From Crotophaga sulcirostris (Eukaryota; Chordata; Aves; Cuculiformes; Crotophagidae), in the NCBI GenBank assembly GCA_013397455.1, contig VYZB01000216.1, positions 579,334-643,333 of the forward strand: a stretch of DNA of 64,000 nt, read 5' to 3'. Position 1 is the first letter of the stretch, and each line of letters starts with the position of its first letter. A model generated the notes under the pieces. That model saw only the letters and a program-made list of their open reading frames with translations. It did not search any database and had not been told where the DNA came from. Below are positions 22,286 to 34,306 of this stretch, one piece after another. Position numbers and translations under genes: made by a program.

Positions 22286-24529
22286 AAAATCCAGAGATTT
22301 TAAAGTACAAGATTGTGCTGTGGAAGAAATTACGTAACAGTGTATAATACTAGGAATCCTTGTAATGATAAAGTAGATTGAAGTTTGAAAAAAACGCCGA
22401 TCTTTCATAAAATCCTCTAAAAACTGATCTGTTTTACAAAGTACCTGTAGCATCTGAGCATTCAAACAGATTTCACCTGTCTTGTTCAATAGTAAAAGCA
22501 GATTTCAAGAGAAAGAACATATCAGTTCTGCTGATGTTAATTTATATGCTATATTGTTTTTCCTACTCAATTAAGTGGTCAAAACCTGCCAACAAGGGCA
22601 TCCTTTTCAGAAGCCTTAAACTCAGACTTTTGCTACCAACAAACTGGCTTAAGCAACCTGACTTTCATATCCTTCTGTACTTCTCAAAGGACATAGATTT
22701 TTTCAAGAAAAGGGGTTTCAGAAGCACTACATGTCTAGGTTCCACTAAATGCTAACCTACCTCTTTAGATCACTGTATTGGAAAATCTGGAGTCTAGTAA
22801 CTTCCCAATAGAGTGTTTTTCTTCTTCTTGGCACATTTCATAATATGTTAATATGTTGAGAATAAGATAAGAACTCTGACTTTACCTTTTTTTCTTTTTT
22901 AATTTCATTGTTTGGCTGATGCCAAATATTTGAGAACTGCTCTGAGCTCTAAGGGGCTTCCAAAGAGTGATGAACAAGCTGAAAATATAGCAGATCTGCA
23001 GGTCAAATCTGAAATAATGCAAAGTGAGAAGGCTTGAATGTCACTAGAATGTTTTAAGTTTTTATGGTTGCTATTTGATGCTTGTGAGCATTCTGTGTCC
23101 AGCTGATTTGTGCTGCATTGCAGGATACACAGTACATATGATACTACTCAAAGTACTAATCACTTTATACTCTAATGTGAAAATTAGTTCTCTGATGTTA
23201 AAATCAGTTCTGTAGAAGTGAATTTTACAATATGAAGGATGGATGGAACCATGATATAAAAGGTGACTAGAATCCCACTGCAGGTACTGTACCCTGCTGT
23301 CTCATTTTCCTCCAGAGTCCAGGTTGTGCCCCATATCCTCGGCCACAGGGGGCTGCCTGCTCCATGGGGAATTAGCATGCAACTGGCAGAAACATAATAC
23401 CCACATCCCTTCTGGCTTTGAGGCTGCTCTGTCCCTCTCTTGTGCCACAGTACTGGCACAATTTTGACTCCCAGTAGAGCAGCAGAGATTCTCTGTGGAG
23501 TCAGAAGCTACGGGGATGTGCTGAGATGGCTTAGTGATGCCAGCAACACAGCAGCAGGAGATGGAACTAGCATGAAAGAAAAAACCTTCATGGTCTGCTC
23601 TGCAAATCTGTGCTTGGCATTACACATTCAGCAACCAAATGCTTGGTGAATCACAGGTCACATTCATTAATTTAGGCTTCACTTCAGCTAGCTGATTAAA
23701 CACATAAAACAAATGAATATTCCCCTTGATTTCAATTAGATCATGCAATTTAAACCTAGGCAATTGCTAATCTTTGCTGAACGAGGGCCATTTCTGTGCC
23801 ATAATAAAATCTATGACTTCATTTAAAGGGGCAAAAATGGATAGAGAAGGCTGCATATCACAAAGTTTGAGTATTTGTTTTCTCTAGGCTGCAAACACAA
23901 CCTAAGCTGTTAAAATGGCAAAATCAATTATAGCATTTGTGGGGTAAGGCATTGGGCTGACTTCTGATTCATTGTAATTCTTTCTCTGATAGTCGAGGCT
24001 AAATCACACTGGCCAAAATGAAAAACTGAGTGATCATTCTGGATGTGTCATCCACCTGTGGATTCAAAGTACTTATGTTGGCATTTGTCAGCATTCTCAG
24101 TTGTGGACCACTCACAGCTGCCAAAGACTCACAGTTGTATGCTGCACGTTCTGCTATTCTGAAATTCAAAACCACATTTCAAGCTGACCAATTAAAGATA
24201 GCAGCTTCCTGACTTCAGAGTGTTCATCTTGGATTCAAATGCCAATGTGTGAATGGAAGGTCTAACATTTGGTTCATTTGTGTGTTTGCCATGAGAATAG
24301 ACTAATCAGTGTTTCTGGAGCTCACGCTATACTGCTGAGCACCACAGAAATGCCTGTAGATAATTTTTTTTTAAAAGTAATTGTCATCATTCTTTTCACG
24401 TGTGCTCTGAAAGCTCTTAAAAGCCCTCTGTGATCCTATAGTATTCAGTCTTTTTTCTTGCAAAATCTTGCAAAAGGCTGCAGGGAGATCCTGTTGTGGG
24501 ATTTCAGTATATAAATGGGGTTTATAAAA

Positions 24530-24827
24530 AAAAATGGAGAAAGACTTTCAACCAAGCACTGTAGTGACAGGTCAAGGAGTAATGGTTTTAAAGTGAAAGA
24601 GGGTAGATTTAGATTTGACATAACAAATAAATTTTTTATGATGAGAGTGGTGAGACACTGGAAAAAGTTGCCCAGAGAAGCTGTGGATGCTCCAGGTCAG
24701 GTTAGACAGGACTTCGAGCAACCTGTGAAATATGTCCCTGCCCATGGCAGGGGGATGGGGAGAAAACTTTAAAGGTCCTTTTCAGCCCAAATAGTTCTGT
24801 GATTCCATGATTCTATGAATCTATAAA
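24530..24827 (+). mobile_element. CR1 LINE 3' fragment, plus strand
   Basis: The fragment spans the ORF2 C-terminus and 3' UTR of a CR1 copy. Translated blocks resemble KEGRFRFDI (about 24596-24622), VVRHWKKLPREAVDAPG (about 24645-24697), then the non-coding CCCTGCCCATGGCAGGGGG motif (24736-24754) and a CR1 tail GTGATTCCATGATTCTATGA near 24797-24818. Compared with relatives there appears to be a small deletion around 24700-24715, where the sequence jumps to GAGCAACCTGTGAAATATG. It is 5'-truncated near 24530 and belongs to a different CR1 subfamily from the copy at 12150-13517. Confidence 0.93.
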
Positions 24828-25741
24828 TAACAGAATTTATTTGATGAGCAGAAAGGACCAGCAAGATCATGAACTGACTCAGCAAAAAGTTAATTATGTG
24901 ATTAACTCATAATCAAAAGCCATGTTAAGAAGACAAGGCAGGAATGCTACCTGGGTAGGTAATAGCTAGATAGACGGCAGCCTGGGTGTTGTACATGCTG
25001 GCTAACAAAAGACAACTAAATGAAAAATGTTTGTCATGTTATTGTATCAGTGCTTCTGAAGACTACAAGCTTGGAATAGATACAACCTCTCCCCATTCAT
25101 GCATTGAGGAACTCCAGAAAAAGAGTTATTTCTCACAAGGAACAGTGAATACTTGAATACAGCTGGGAAATAGAACAGTACATTTAAACAATAGTTCAAT
25201 CTATTTTTCAGTGCAATGCTTTTTGTAACAACAAGCTAAATCTGGACATAAAGGAATGCAATAGTAACAATAAACAATATCAAAGCAAAAATATTAAAAA
25301 AGCAAAAAAAAAAAGTATGTGCAGAAGAAAAATTATTAAGAAATCAAATAAAACTGTTATAAAAATACCAAATAAAAAAAAATCAAATAAAACTGCTATT
25401 CCAGTTTGCAAGATCTAAACTTTGAGTTGAGATCATCTATTTCTACTATAAGCTTATGTAGTAAGCTAAACCTGCACCAAAACAATTGGAAAGAAATATT
25501 TTTCCAAATATATTGCGTCCTCTAGTGTTTCAAATAACATTTTAAATTAACAAATATATGTATCTTTGAAATACATTAATTAGCACATCTTAAAAGGAGA
25601 TTCTCACTTTTTTCTTTCTTTGTAAGCTGTAGCACTAATTCATTTAGTGATATCTCACAAAAATCTCAAATTTTCATTGATAATTCACAATTCATGAACC
25701 CCAGTTTCTCACCTAATCTAATTAGTGTCCTAAGAAAAGGA
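24828..25741. other. A-rich unassigned DNA between two CR1 pieces
   Basis: No gene is recognised. A 39-bp-period imperfect duplication lies at 25341-25399. The two CR1 fragments on either side are in the same orientation, but the 3' piece comes first, so this is not the inside of a single interrupted element. Confidence 0.6.
25341..25399. repeat. Imperfect 20-bp duplication, 39-bp period
   Basis: AAATCAAATAAAACTGTTAT at 25341-25360 recurs as AAATCAAATAAAACTGCTAT at 25380-25399 with one substitution. The spacer is A-rich. It is probably local slippage. Confidence 0.85.
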
Positions 25742-26560
25742 TTCACAAAAGCCAAGATGCTGGTCATAGAGCCAAATAAACTGGCATCTGATGGTTTACA
25801 CCTCTTGCAAAGAGGCACAAGGATATTAGTCCAAGAGTTAGTGGGGCTGACTGAAAGGGCTTTAAATTAGATTCAAAGTGGGAGGGGGATAGTAATAGGC
25901 AAGCCTGGGACGAGCAATGGGAAGGCACACCAAACCCTGAATAGCTGCATCCTTGTGTCTTTCAGTTTGCTCCACAAAGAGATGAACAAAACGAACCACA
26001 CCTGAAGTGTTTTTATACAAATGCACGCAGCATGAAGAGTAAGCAGGAGGAGCTAGAAACCTTGGCCCTGTCCCAAAGATAAGACATTATTGGCATTAGT
26101 GAAACCTGGTGGGGTGAGTCCTGTGACTGGTGTGCCATGATGCATGGTTACAGGCTATTCAGGAGGAATAGACAGGGCAGGAGAGGTGGGTGTGTAGCAG
26201 TGCATATAGCAGAAAGGCTGGAATGCATGGAGCCTGCAGTTGGAAATAGCACAGCTGAGAGCCTCGGGGTAAGATTAAGGGACAGACTATTAAAATGGAT
26301 GTCATTGTGGCAGTCTGCTACAGGCCGTCCAACCAGTATGACATCGCTGATGATGAGTTATTCTTTAAGGAACTAAGGGATGCCCCTCTGTGCTTGTCCT
26401 CATGCGGGACTTCAGTCTGCCAAATATCAACTGGAAGTACCATACAACTAGGACAAACAGGTCAAGAATATTCCTGAGCTCCCTGGATGATAACTTCCTG
26501 GCTGAGGTGCTGAGGGAACCAACTAGAAAAAGTGCCTTCCTTGATTTATTGCTATTCCTC
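25742..26560 (+). mobile_element. CR1 LINE 5' portion, 3' end missing
   Basis: The left part (to about 25990) is the non-coding or linker region that precedes the endonuclease domain in CR1, with the hallmark GGGCTTTAAATTAGATT (25858-25874). It is followed by the N-terminal APE-type endonuclease sequence of ORF2, to about 26560 where similarity ends abruptly. CR1 copies normally keep the 3' end, so a piece with only the 5' half implies a later deletion or rearrangement. An odd-length perfect palindrome, CTCAGTTACTAACTGAG (26558-26574), sits exactly at the breakpoint. Confidence 0.9.
25999..26560 (+). pseudogene. CR1 ORF2 endonuclease domain remnant
   Basis: This is an N-terminal APE-like endonuclease of CR1, the domain that nicks target DNA before reverse transcription. 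In order it shows FYTNARSMKSKQEELE (from about 26011), a TAA stop at 26080-26082, DIIGISETWWGES (26083 onward, containing the conserved Glu of the ETWW motif), GYRLFRRNRQGRRGG, then a frameshift near 26285-26295. It continues in another frame as DVIVAVCYRPSNQ (about 26298-26336), followed by further decay. The later catalytic SDH-type motif and the whole reverse transcriptase are absent. It cannot be functional. Confidence 0.88.
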
Positions 26561-29500
26561 AGTTACTAACTGAGTACTTTACTCAAAACAGAAAAACTTT
26601 AAAAAGTGAGATTGAAAAGATCACATTCTGCCAGACCACCATACTTGAACAGTACGCTAACATTTACCATAGAGTATTTTCTGAGGAAGTATTCTCAGAG
26701 GATGGAGTTGAATACCAAATGTCAACTTTGACATGATTCTCCAGTGCTATAACCTTTCCAAGTAAAGGTTCTCAGCTACAGTTCATTACTTCTTTATATG
26801 AATCAAATTCTTTGGATGAGATATATAGACTATGAATCCCCACTTGAACATATGTATGAAATGGTTTATCAGTGGATGTATGAAAGATTTGAATTTGACT
26901 ATACTGTAGACTTAGGCATCAGAATTATCAGCTGTACACTTGCTGCAATACTTGAGGATTCAAATTAACATTTCTAGGATATGAACACAAAAATAGAAGG
27001 AGCATAAGTATTCTTCAATTTATTTTATTTTATGTCTAGTGAGGATAAAAATATAATTTACTCTGTGCGTAACTTCTGAATTTAATTCTGTATTTCCCAT
27101 AGGAGAAGATCACAGTTCTGTTAAGTACTTAATTCTTCTAAATCCAAATATTTATGTACACTCACAGGGTAATGAGATATTTTATTGAGGCTATACTAAA
27201 AGCTAGCTTAATTTTAGTTCCACATCAGAAAATTTTATCCTATAACTCTCTTCAATAAGGAAGGAGGGAGAGACACTCTAATAAGAATTTTCAATAAATT
27301 ATTCCAAATATGTACTCAGAGTTGGTCATCTAAAGTCACTAAGATTCTTCTGTTTACAGAACTTCCCTTCAGATGCCAAAGCAGAAGGATAAAAGTCTTC
27401 TAAAGACAGTGTTAAATCTGTCAGCTTCTCATGCAGATGTCTCAGATATGGTGTGTCATTTCAAATAACATTGGATGTCTACATTTGGGGAACTGAATTT
27501 GACATAAGAGCTGAGATTCAATAATAGATTAAGGTGTCTAAATTAAGGTGTGCTTTTATCTGAACTCATATTATAGTATATGTTATCTACAGAGGTATTT
27601 GTTTGATCAGAGATTGTATTCTGCATTAGTTTGAAGTGAGTGGGAATGTAGACTCAATAAAATTTGATTGGTTAGATTTCGATTTAGCTGCAGCATCCAA
27701 CTCACATTCAGACTCCAACATGTATGTGCTCTTGGGTGACTGAAAGTAAAGTGTCTGTAGTGTGGGCAGGGTCATGATCTTCAACAAATAAAACTGATGA
27801 TTTTCAACAAACTTCAATGGAGCGCTTTTCCAGAACAGAGATTTTTACAATCCCAAGCAGAATGATAAGACTGAAGATGTTACTAGAGAGGTTTCTGGAA
27901 CACCAGCTTAGGTGCTAAGGGGCTAGTAAGTGGCTACACCACTTGGAGAATGTCTCAAGGCAACATGCAAAAGAACAGAAAACTATTGGCACAAAACATG
28001 GATCTTAATCTCATTTCCACTTTTCCACTAGCAATATTTCTGCCATTACATACATTTCAGGAAGGATAAAGATGTAAACATTCTTGTCCTGTTTGTACTT
28101 ATTCAGAATAGTAGCCTAAAAATGTAGTAATCCTTCTCTTGCTAATTAAATTTACTTGTACACTGAACACAAAAAGATCTACCTCAATATCTTGTGATTT
28201 TCTGATTTTTTTTTGTTTAGGGTAGTTTTTCATGAATATAAAAACATTATGAAAAGTTTTAACTGAAAAGTTCTTAATTTGAGATAAAACGGAAGCTAAA
28301 ACTATGGGAAGAAAAGAAAGAAAATAATTTTAATATTCAAAATGCCAAAAAAGAGCCACAGGATGTGTAATTATTTCCTCCAAATTTATTTAGTTACATG
28401 AACTGCAATTCCAGGTTTTGAAAGCTACTGTAAGTTACTTATTTTTTCTTTTAGTTCGATAGCAAGAGAGATGCACATTAGACATATGAGAATTTGGCAG
28501 TTTATGATTACATTGTTCAGCATTTTCATCCTACTTTTTGATCATTGAAAAGAGTCTTAAAATTAATATGTAAGAAGAATGATGATCTTCCCCAAGACAT
28601 GACTATCATGTGATTAAAATAAATTAGATTCAGCAACATCACCACATTGAAATTTGTCATAGGAAAAAAAAAAGTAAAATTAGCTACCATATTAATGGAA
28701 AAGACAATAGTCTGAAGCACAAAGAACATAAGATCATATCTCTAGAACAATACTTTTTTCTGAATTAGGCAAAGGGGCTCTCACCTGGATTCAAAATTCT
28801 CGATTTTTAAAGAGCATCAAAGCCGTTCTTAGTGTGCTATATAGGACGGATTGACTCCTCCTCCCTTTATTGTTATCTCTAGCAATATTTAGCTGGAAGA
28901 AAAGAATGTACTTTCTCCCACACACAAAATCTTCCCTTTAGAGGTTTTCAAAGGACTGTTCAAGAGTACAATTAAAATTTATTTTCCTTAATGGAAACAG
29001 CCCCAACACCATATTTTAAAATACTAAATTAGGATTTCAGCATGCTTCACACCTTCTACACACTCTGAGAAGATACACATGGGAGAACATTAACTTTTAT
29101 TTGTTTTTTAAGAAGGAATCTTTGTAATAGGCAAATTTTTCATCTCAAATAAAAACATTCCTCAGTTTTTAAGATTAGTTATTTTAAAACTTTTATATCA
29201 CTAGATTGATACCTTCTTTAGAATAAAAAATTCAGGGAATAACATCTGGGGCTTTTTGACCAAGATCATTGGGTTCTGCTCTTTTTTATCTTCTCTTATC
29301 ACTGATTTAAAGCAAAGATCATAGATGTGCGTGTTTAACAAAAAAACAGGAGTTCTAGGTATCACCCATTATTGAGATCATACCTAGTCTCTAGCTGGTA
29401 TCATTAAAAGGAAATTATTTGTAGTTAATGTGCTATAAATCCTCTGTCCTAGATTACTTTAGTTTTTCTCCATGATGTCACCAAGACCTCAGGAGTGGAT

Positions 29501-32500
29501 TATTCTGTCTATCCAAGCCAGGAATGGAGAAACAGAACAGTATTAAGGTACAGTGAAGATGGGTATTTCTGGTTATTTTTCTCTCTTCTTGTGCTATATT
29601 CAGTATCAAAATGCAATATAAAGCTTGAATAATAATAAAAAAAAAGTAGTCACATCAAAATAATAATTAAGTACTGTTGTTTACATGTGGACAAATGATA
29701 AAGGCAAACTGCCTCTTCCCAAAGAGGTTTAGGTTCCTGATTTCTAAAAAGTTATTAGGGTCCACAATGTGCGTGAGAACTTGTCAGGACTTCAATTAAA
29801 GGTAGTTTCTCAAGAAGAATCTCTGTCCTTAGACAATATATAATTTCTTTTGATCATCTCCCAGCCTTGAATTTGCAATGGAGATTGGACAAATCAGAAC
29901 TATCAAAGAACACTGCCTATCCTGGTTCTGGTATACTCTTGTTACCATCTTCTGACTACTGCAATGTTATACACAGCCAGAGCAGAAAGACTAATCAAAC
30001 TTATCTCCATACTATAAAATAGTAAAGGAATTCATAAATACGAGACTTGCTTTCGAACCTTCCCTACTACTTTGTTCTTTGTTTTTTTAACCCACAGTGC
30101 ATTCTGGAGGCCAAATGACATTTTTTATTTTAATAATAATAATAATCGATCAGTATTTTCTCGAAGTACATAGATTTGAACCATTGAGAAAACATTGCAA
30201 CATTGCAACAGGGCAAAGGAAAATGCAATCAAATTTTCAGTTGAATAGGAAATATTCAGTTTTCCATTTTTCTGGATCCAAAATTTGAGTTCAAAAGTCA
30301 CTAAATGGATGCTGACCAAATTTCAATGGTATAAGGCTTGAATTTATGCTGGTTTTAAAAGAAAAGTGTTCTACTTCAGGAAATTATGTATCTTCAGTGT
30401 GTTAAATAGGTAAGAAAAAATATGGAAGGATAAAATAGCTACTTTACAAATGCTTAATTAAAAAGAAAATAGTAAAATTAGACAAAAAATGTAAGTATTT
30501 CAGTATTTTCATATCAAACAAAGAATGAACTTGAAGAAATTTGTTTTCTTTTTTTTCCCCCACCAAGTCAGGAAGTTTGGAATATTCTTCGAACTCCTGG
30601 TAAACTTGTTCAGGGTATTCTTTATTGTGTTTGGGATTTGGAAGAGGAGCTTTTGATATGTTTATTAGTTCAATGTCTTGTGTGGTTTTGACTTTAATTG
30701 AATTTTTTTTTTAAATAAGCTATGAAGTCTAAATAACCTCCGTTGGTATTTCTTTGGAAAGTACAAGGGGATATTCTTATCTCTTGTAAATTTAAAACTG
30801 GAAATGCATAACTTACAGTATATACTGACTTTCCCATTTTCATCCTCTGTGAAGTCTCCGGAAAACTAATTTATCACTTTTTTCCCCTGCTTTTACCTAG
30901 AAGCCCTCATGGTTTTTTTCAATTAAGTCAGTTCTCACAGCTTCTTTGTAATCATACCCATGATTGGCTTTCCCTCAGGAATAATGGCATCTGCTTTCTG
31001 GTGAATATTAAATAGTGCGATTATATTCTCAAATATCATAAATGTCTACTTAATTCCCTAAATTGTCAATACTATTTGTAAAGGATAAGTGAAAAGAAAA
31101 ATATTTACTCTCATCGTTTATTTAGAATGCAAACTGCTTCTGTTGGGAGCTGTCCGCATGTATTTGGATAGCGGCTGGCACAGTAGGGCTGTACTGCTCA
31201 TAAAAAGGCTAAGTAATTATTGATGCTATAAACTTCTTAATTTTAGAAATCTAAAATATTTTTGACTGCACAAGAGATCACAAGTGATGACTTTCAAGTC
31301 TTAATTTTAGGAACTTGCAGTCTGATACAGAACAAGAGGCAGCCCAAAATCCTTGACACCCTTTCACTACCAAAAGCTAATCTTGTACTTCAAAAGGAAG
31401 TGCACATCTTTTTTTTTTAATTATCATTATAATTTCTTTTTTTTTTTCATTAAAAAATTCCTTCTAGAGGTACTCTATTTGAATGTCTGTATCATGATTG
31501 AAATGTTCTATTTTTTAAGATTTCATCAAGTGTAATATAGATTTTCATTTCGCCAAGTTCATGACTTGGAGATTGGATTGTGATGTAGTGTATTAAAACA
31601 CTGAAAATAGTTTTAAAGGTACTTTCAGAAGCAATTGAAAATATTAGCTTTATCCTGAAATGTTTAAAATACAATCAATTATAAATATTTAAATAGTCTT
31701 TTTTCATGGAGATAATGAAGGATATGTAAAGGCAATGGGAATGAAAAAAGTAAGAACTAAAATGGAATGTGCTACCCTTACACAGAAAAAAGTCACCTAG
31801 TAGGGAGCAGGCAGAGAAACTTGAGAGGGGCATTCTGAAACTTTGGAATATATGTCAATCTACAATTTGTGAAAATGCTCTTCTTTTTTAAGAGAAAAGT
31901 TAAATTTGGCTTTTAGTGGGAATAACCCTTTGCAGATAACAAGACTGCTAATTAAATACTTAAACCTTGCTGATTCTTTGAACGTTAAATGGCTAATATT
32001 TCATGTATTGCAAAGCAATCCATGTCAAAAGAAATTTCTGAGAAGCTTGTGTGAGGATGGAAAAGTCCATTGCAATATCACTAGATATTAAGAAAACAGG
32101 AGAAAAAGCACTACTAAACCATTGAAGACCTGAGCTCTTGGATCTCATGACAATAATGTGAAAATTAATAGTCTAGCCATTTCTAATGCACTAGAAAATA
32201 TTTACAAGTTAGGAAATGCAGAAAAAGACATTTCTTAAAATAAAGAAAAAGTAGATGACTTTGAACAAATTAAATCTTCATTTATTCATCTCGTGCATAT
32301 TGTAAAACTCATTTAGAAATTTCATTCAGATTTATCACCAACACTCATCATGTAGGTTTCTTCTGCACTACAAGCGTGTGATGTCTTTTTTCACAATCAA
32401 CTTTCTAGTCATGCCAGGGTGTAAATTTCTGTTTCTGGTATTTTTTTTTTCCCTTATTTTTGTAGACTTATCTAGGATTAACTTTAGCAAGATTTTCCTT

Positions 32501-34250
32501 TATTGCAAAGCAATTAATACATCCAAAGCATTAAGGAAAGTATTTTCTTTACTCTATAGATCTTCAGGGAAAATAAAGACAATAACACAGAAAAAAATAT
32601 GAAATAACTAGGATTTTGTCTTTCTACTTCTCTTACAGAATACTGAAATAAAACTTTCCCCATTTGCAATTAGACTTGCCAAAAGTCTATCACTTTTTAC
32701 TCGCAAGAATTTATATTCATTCAACATCAGACACAATTTGAATAACTGGAAAGAAATGGATGTTAGTTCTCTGTATTTACAGAGTAGCTTTGATCTCCAA
32801 ATATCCTAAGTACTTGGTTAGTTGTGCATAAAATCAGAGATTAGTATGTCTTAAGATCAAATTATATTTGTTTTATTCATATTTTAACTCAAGAATTGTA
32901 CAGTACATATACTAAGAGGTAAAAAACATTTTTTTTCAAATAGACTGAAATGAAACAATTTCTTTTAGTCAAAAACTTTCTTAAAAATGTATCTTTCATT
33001 TAGAAATGTCATTACTGTTCCCACATTCTGGGAACATTTTGCGTTTGAGTAGCATTTTACAATGGATTCTTCACAAAATATCTCAATGATTCTACATAAA
33101 AGATCTGTGTCTGTTACCAGTGGGAGAAGAAATATTTGCACAGCAGTTTTGGAAAGAACTGGGAAAAAACAATTTATATTATTCAGATTTCTATAATTTT
33201 AAAGAAGTAATAAATAATAGATAGGTTTATGATCTTGTTACCTCTACCTGGATAGAAAATGGAATGGATTATAAACCCTTCCTTGAATTTTTTTTTGTTA
33301 CTTGGTAAGTCGCACTTTCACTCGTTCTATGCCAGAACAGTTTAGTACTAGTCTAGTCAGAAGAGTGCTAACATTATTGTAATTTCTAAGATTTTTTGGA
33401 AATTATTAGTCTATCTGCCACATAATCTATGATACAAGAAACCAAAATCGTAATAAAACTAAGAGTTTCTTAGGTACTGATTTGCAAGTACAGGAAAATG
33501 TGTTTGATAATTTCTTAATTAACATCAAATTTATCCTCACAGTTCATGACACAGGGTCTAATATGAGTGACTGAATGAAATGGTTGTATTTTTTATGGAT
33601 TTTATTTTTTAGAAGATGAGTAAGCAACTATATGCTTAAGCAAGCATTTTACTGAAATAATTTATGACAACTTTACAAAGCTAATTAAAGATAGAATGAC
33701 TCAATCATCTAGTCAAGGTAATAATTAAGAGTGAGTCAATAAATCAATATGTGAAATTATAAAATCATCCAATGAATATAGCAAGAGATCAACAGAAATT
33801 AGAAGGCTGACACCAGAAATAATTATTTCTGGTAATCAAGTGGGGAAAATCTGAAAAGATCACTTTTAGTCTAAGAAATCAGCTGGGCTTTTCTAGGTAA
33901 TACAGAGCATTGCCCTAGTTTCTGAATTTCTTAGACATGTTTTGTTTTGTTAGGCCTTACACAAGAGTGTAAAATATTGTCATTAGTGACTTTTTACTTC
34001 TAATCCATTGATATTATTATTTACAGATATTCTTCTTGAACTGAAAATCTTGAGTCCAGCTGTACATCAGAAATCTAGCTGAACCAGAAGAGATTGGACT
34101 TACAGTGAGAGGAAATGATCTATTATTTTACGAAAAGAGGGACATATTTGACTTATTTGCCAAAACATGATTTTTTCCTTGCACTTGCTTCAACATTCAT
34201 TACATTTCTTTAAATAGTTTGGATATTTACATTAGCAGAATAAGAGACCT
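26561..34250. other. Unassigned AT-rich non-coding DNA
   Basis: No gene or recognisable element was found over this long interval. It includes T-rich low-complexity patches (for example 31410-31450), a short AAT repeat near 30132-30146 and a perfect 22-bp palindrome at 33812-33833. The stretch 33640-33780 has several TAATTA-type cores. Open frames are all short and unconvincing. Confidence 0.6.
33812..33833. repeat. Perfect 22-bp palindrome
   Basis: The half-site ACCAGAAATAA is followed directly by its exact reverse complement TTATTTCTGGT, with no spacer. It could extrude as a cruciform or be a chance palindrome in AT-rich DNA. Confidence 0.85.
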
Positions 34251-34306
34251 TATAGGCTGGACTCGATGATCTCAAAGGTCCTTTCCAACCTTGTAATACT
34301 GTGATA
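34251..34306 (+). mobile_element. CR1 LINE, extreme 3' tip
   Basis: About 55 bases matching the last part of the CR1 copy at 13446-13501, with two substitutions: GGCTGGACTCGATGATCTC, then AAAGGTCCTTTCCAACC and TTGTAATACTGTGATA. Everything upstream is missing, so this is a very strongly 5'-truncated insertion of the same CR1 subfamily. Confidence 0.9.

Larger units (their letters stand above)
17211..24529. other. Unassigned DNA with a perfect inverted repeat
   Basis: No gene is recognised. Notable contents are an 11-bp perfect hairpin at 17350-17376, a G-rich tract at 18107-18123, the 66-bp perfect inverted repeat with arms 19095-19160 and 19892-19957, an A/C-rich low-complexity patch at about 22216-22285, and a non-repetitive stretch resembling conserved non-coding DNA at about 23640-24370. 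Confidence 0.55.
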
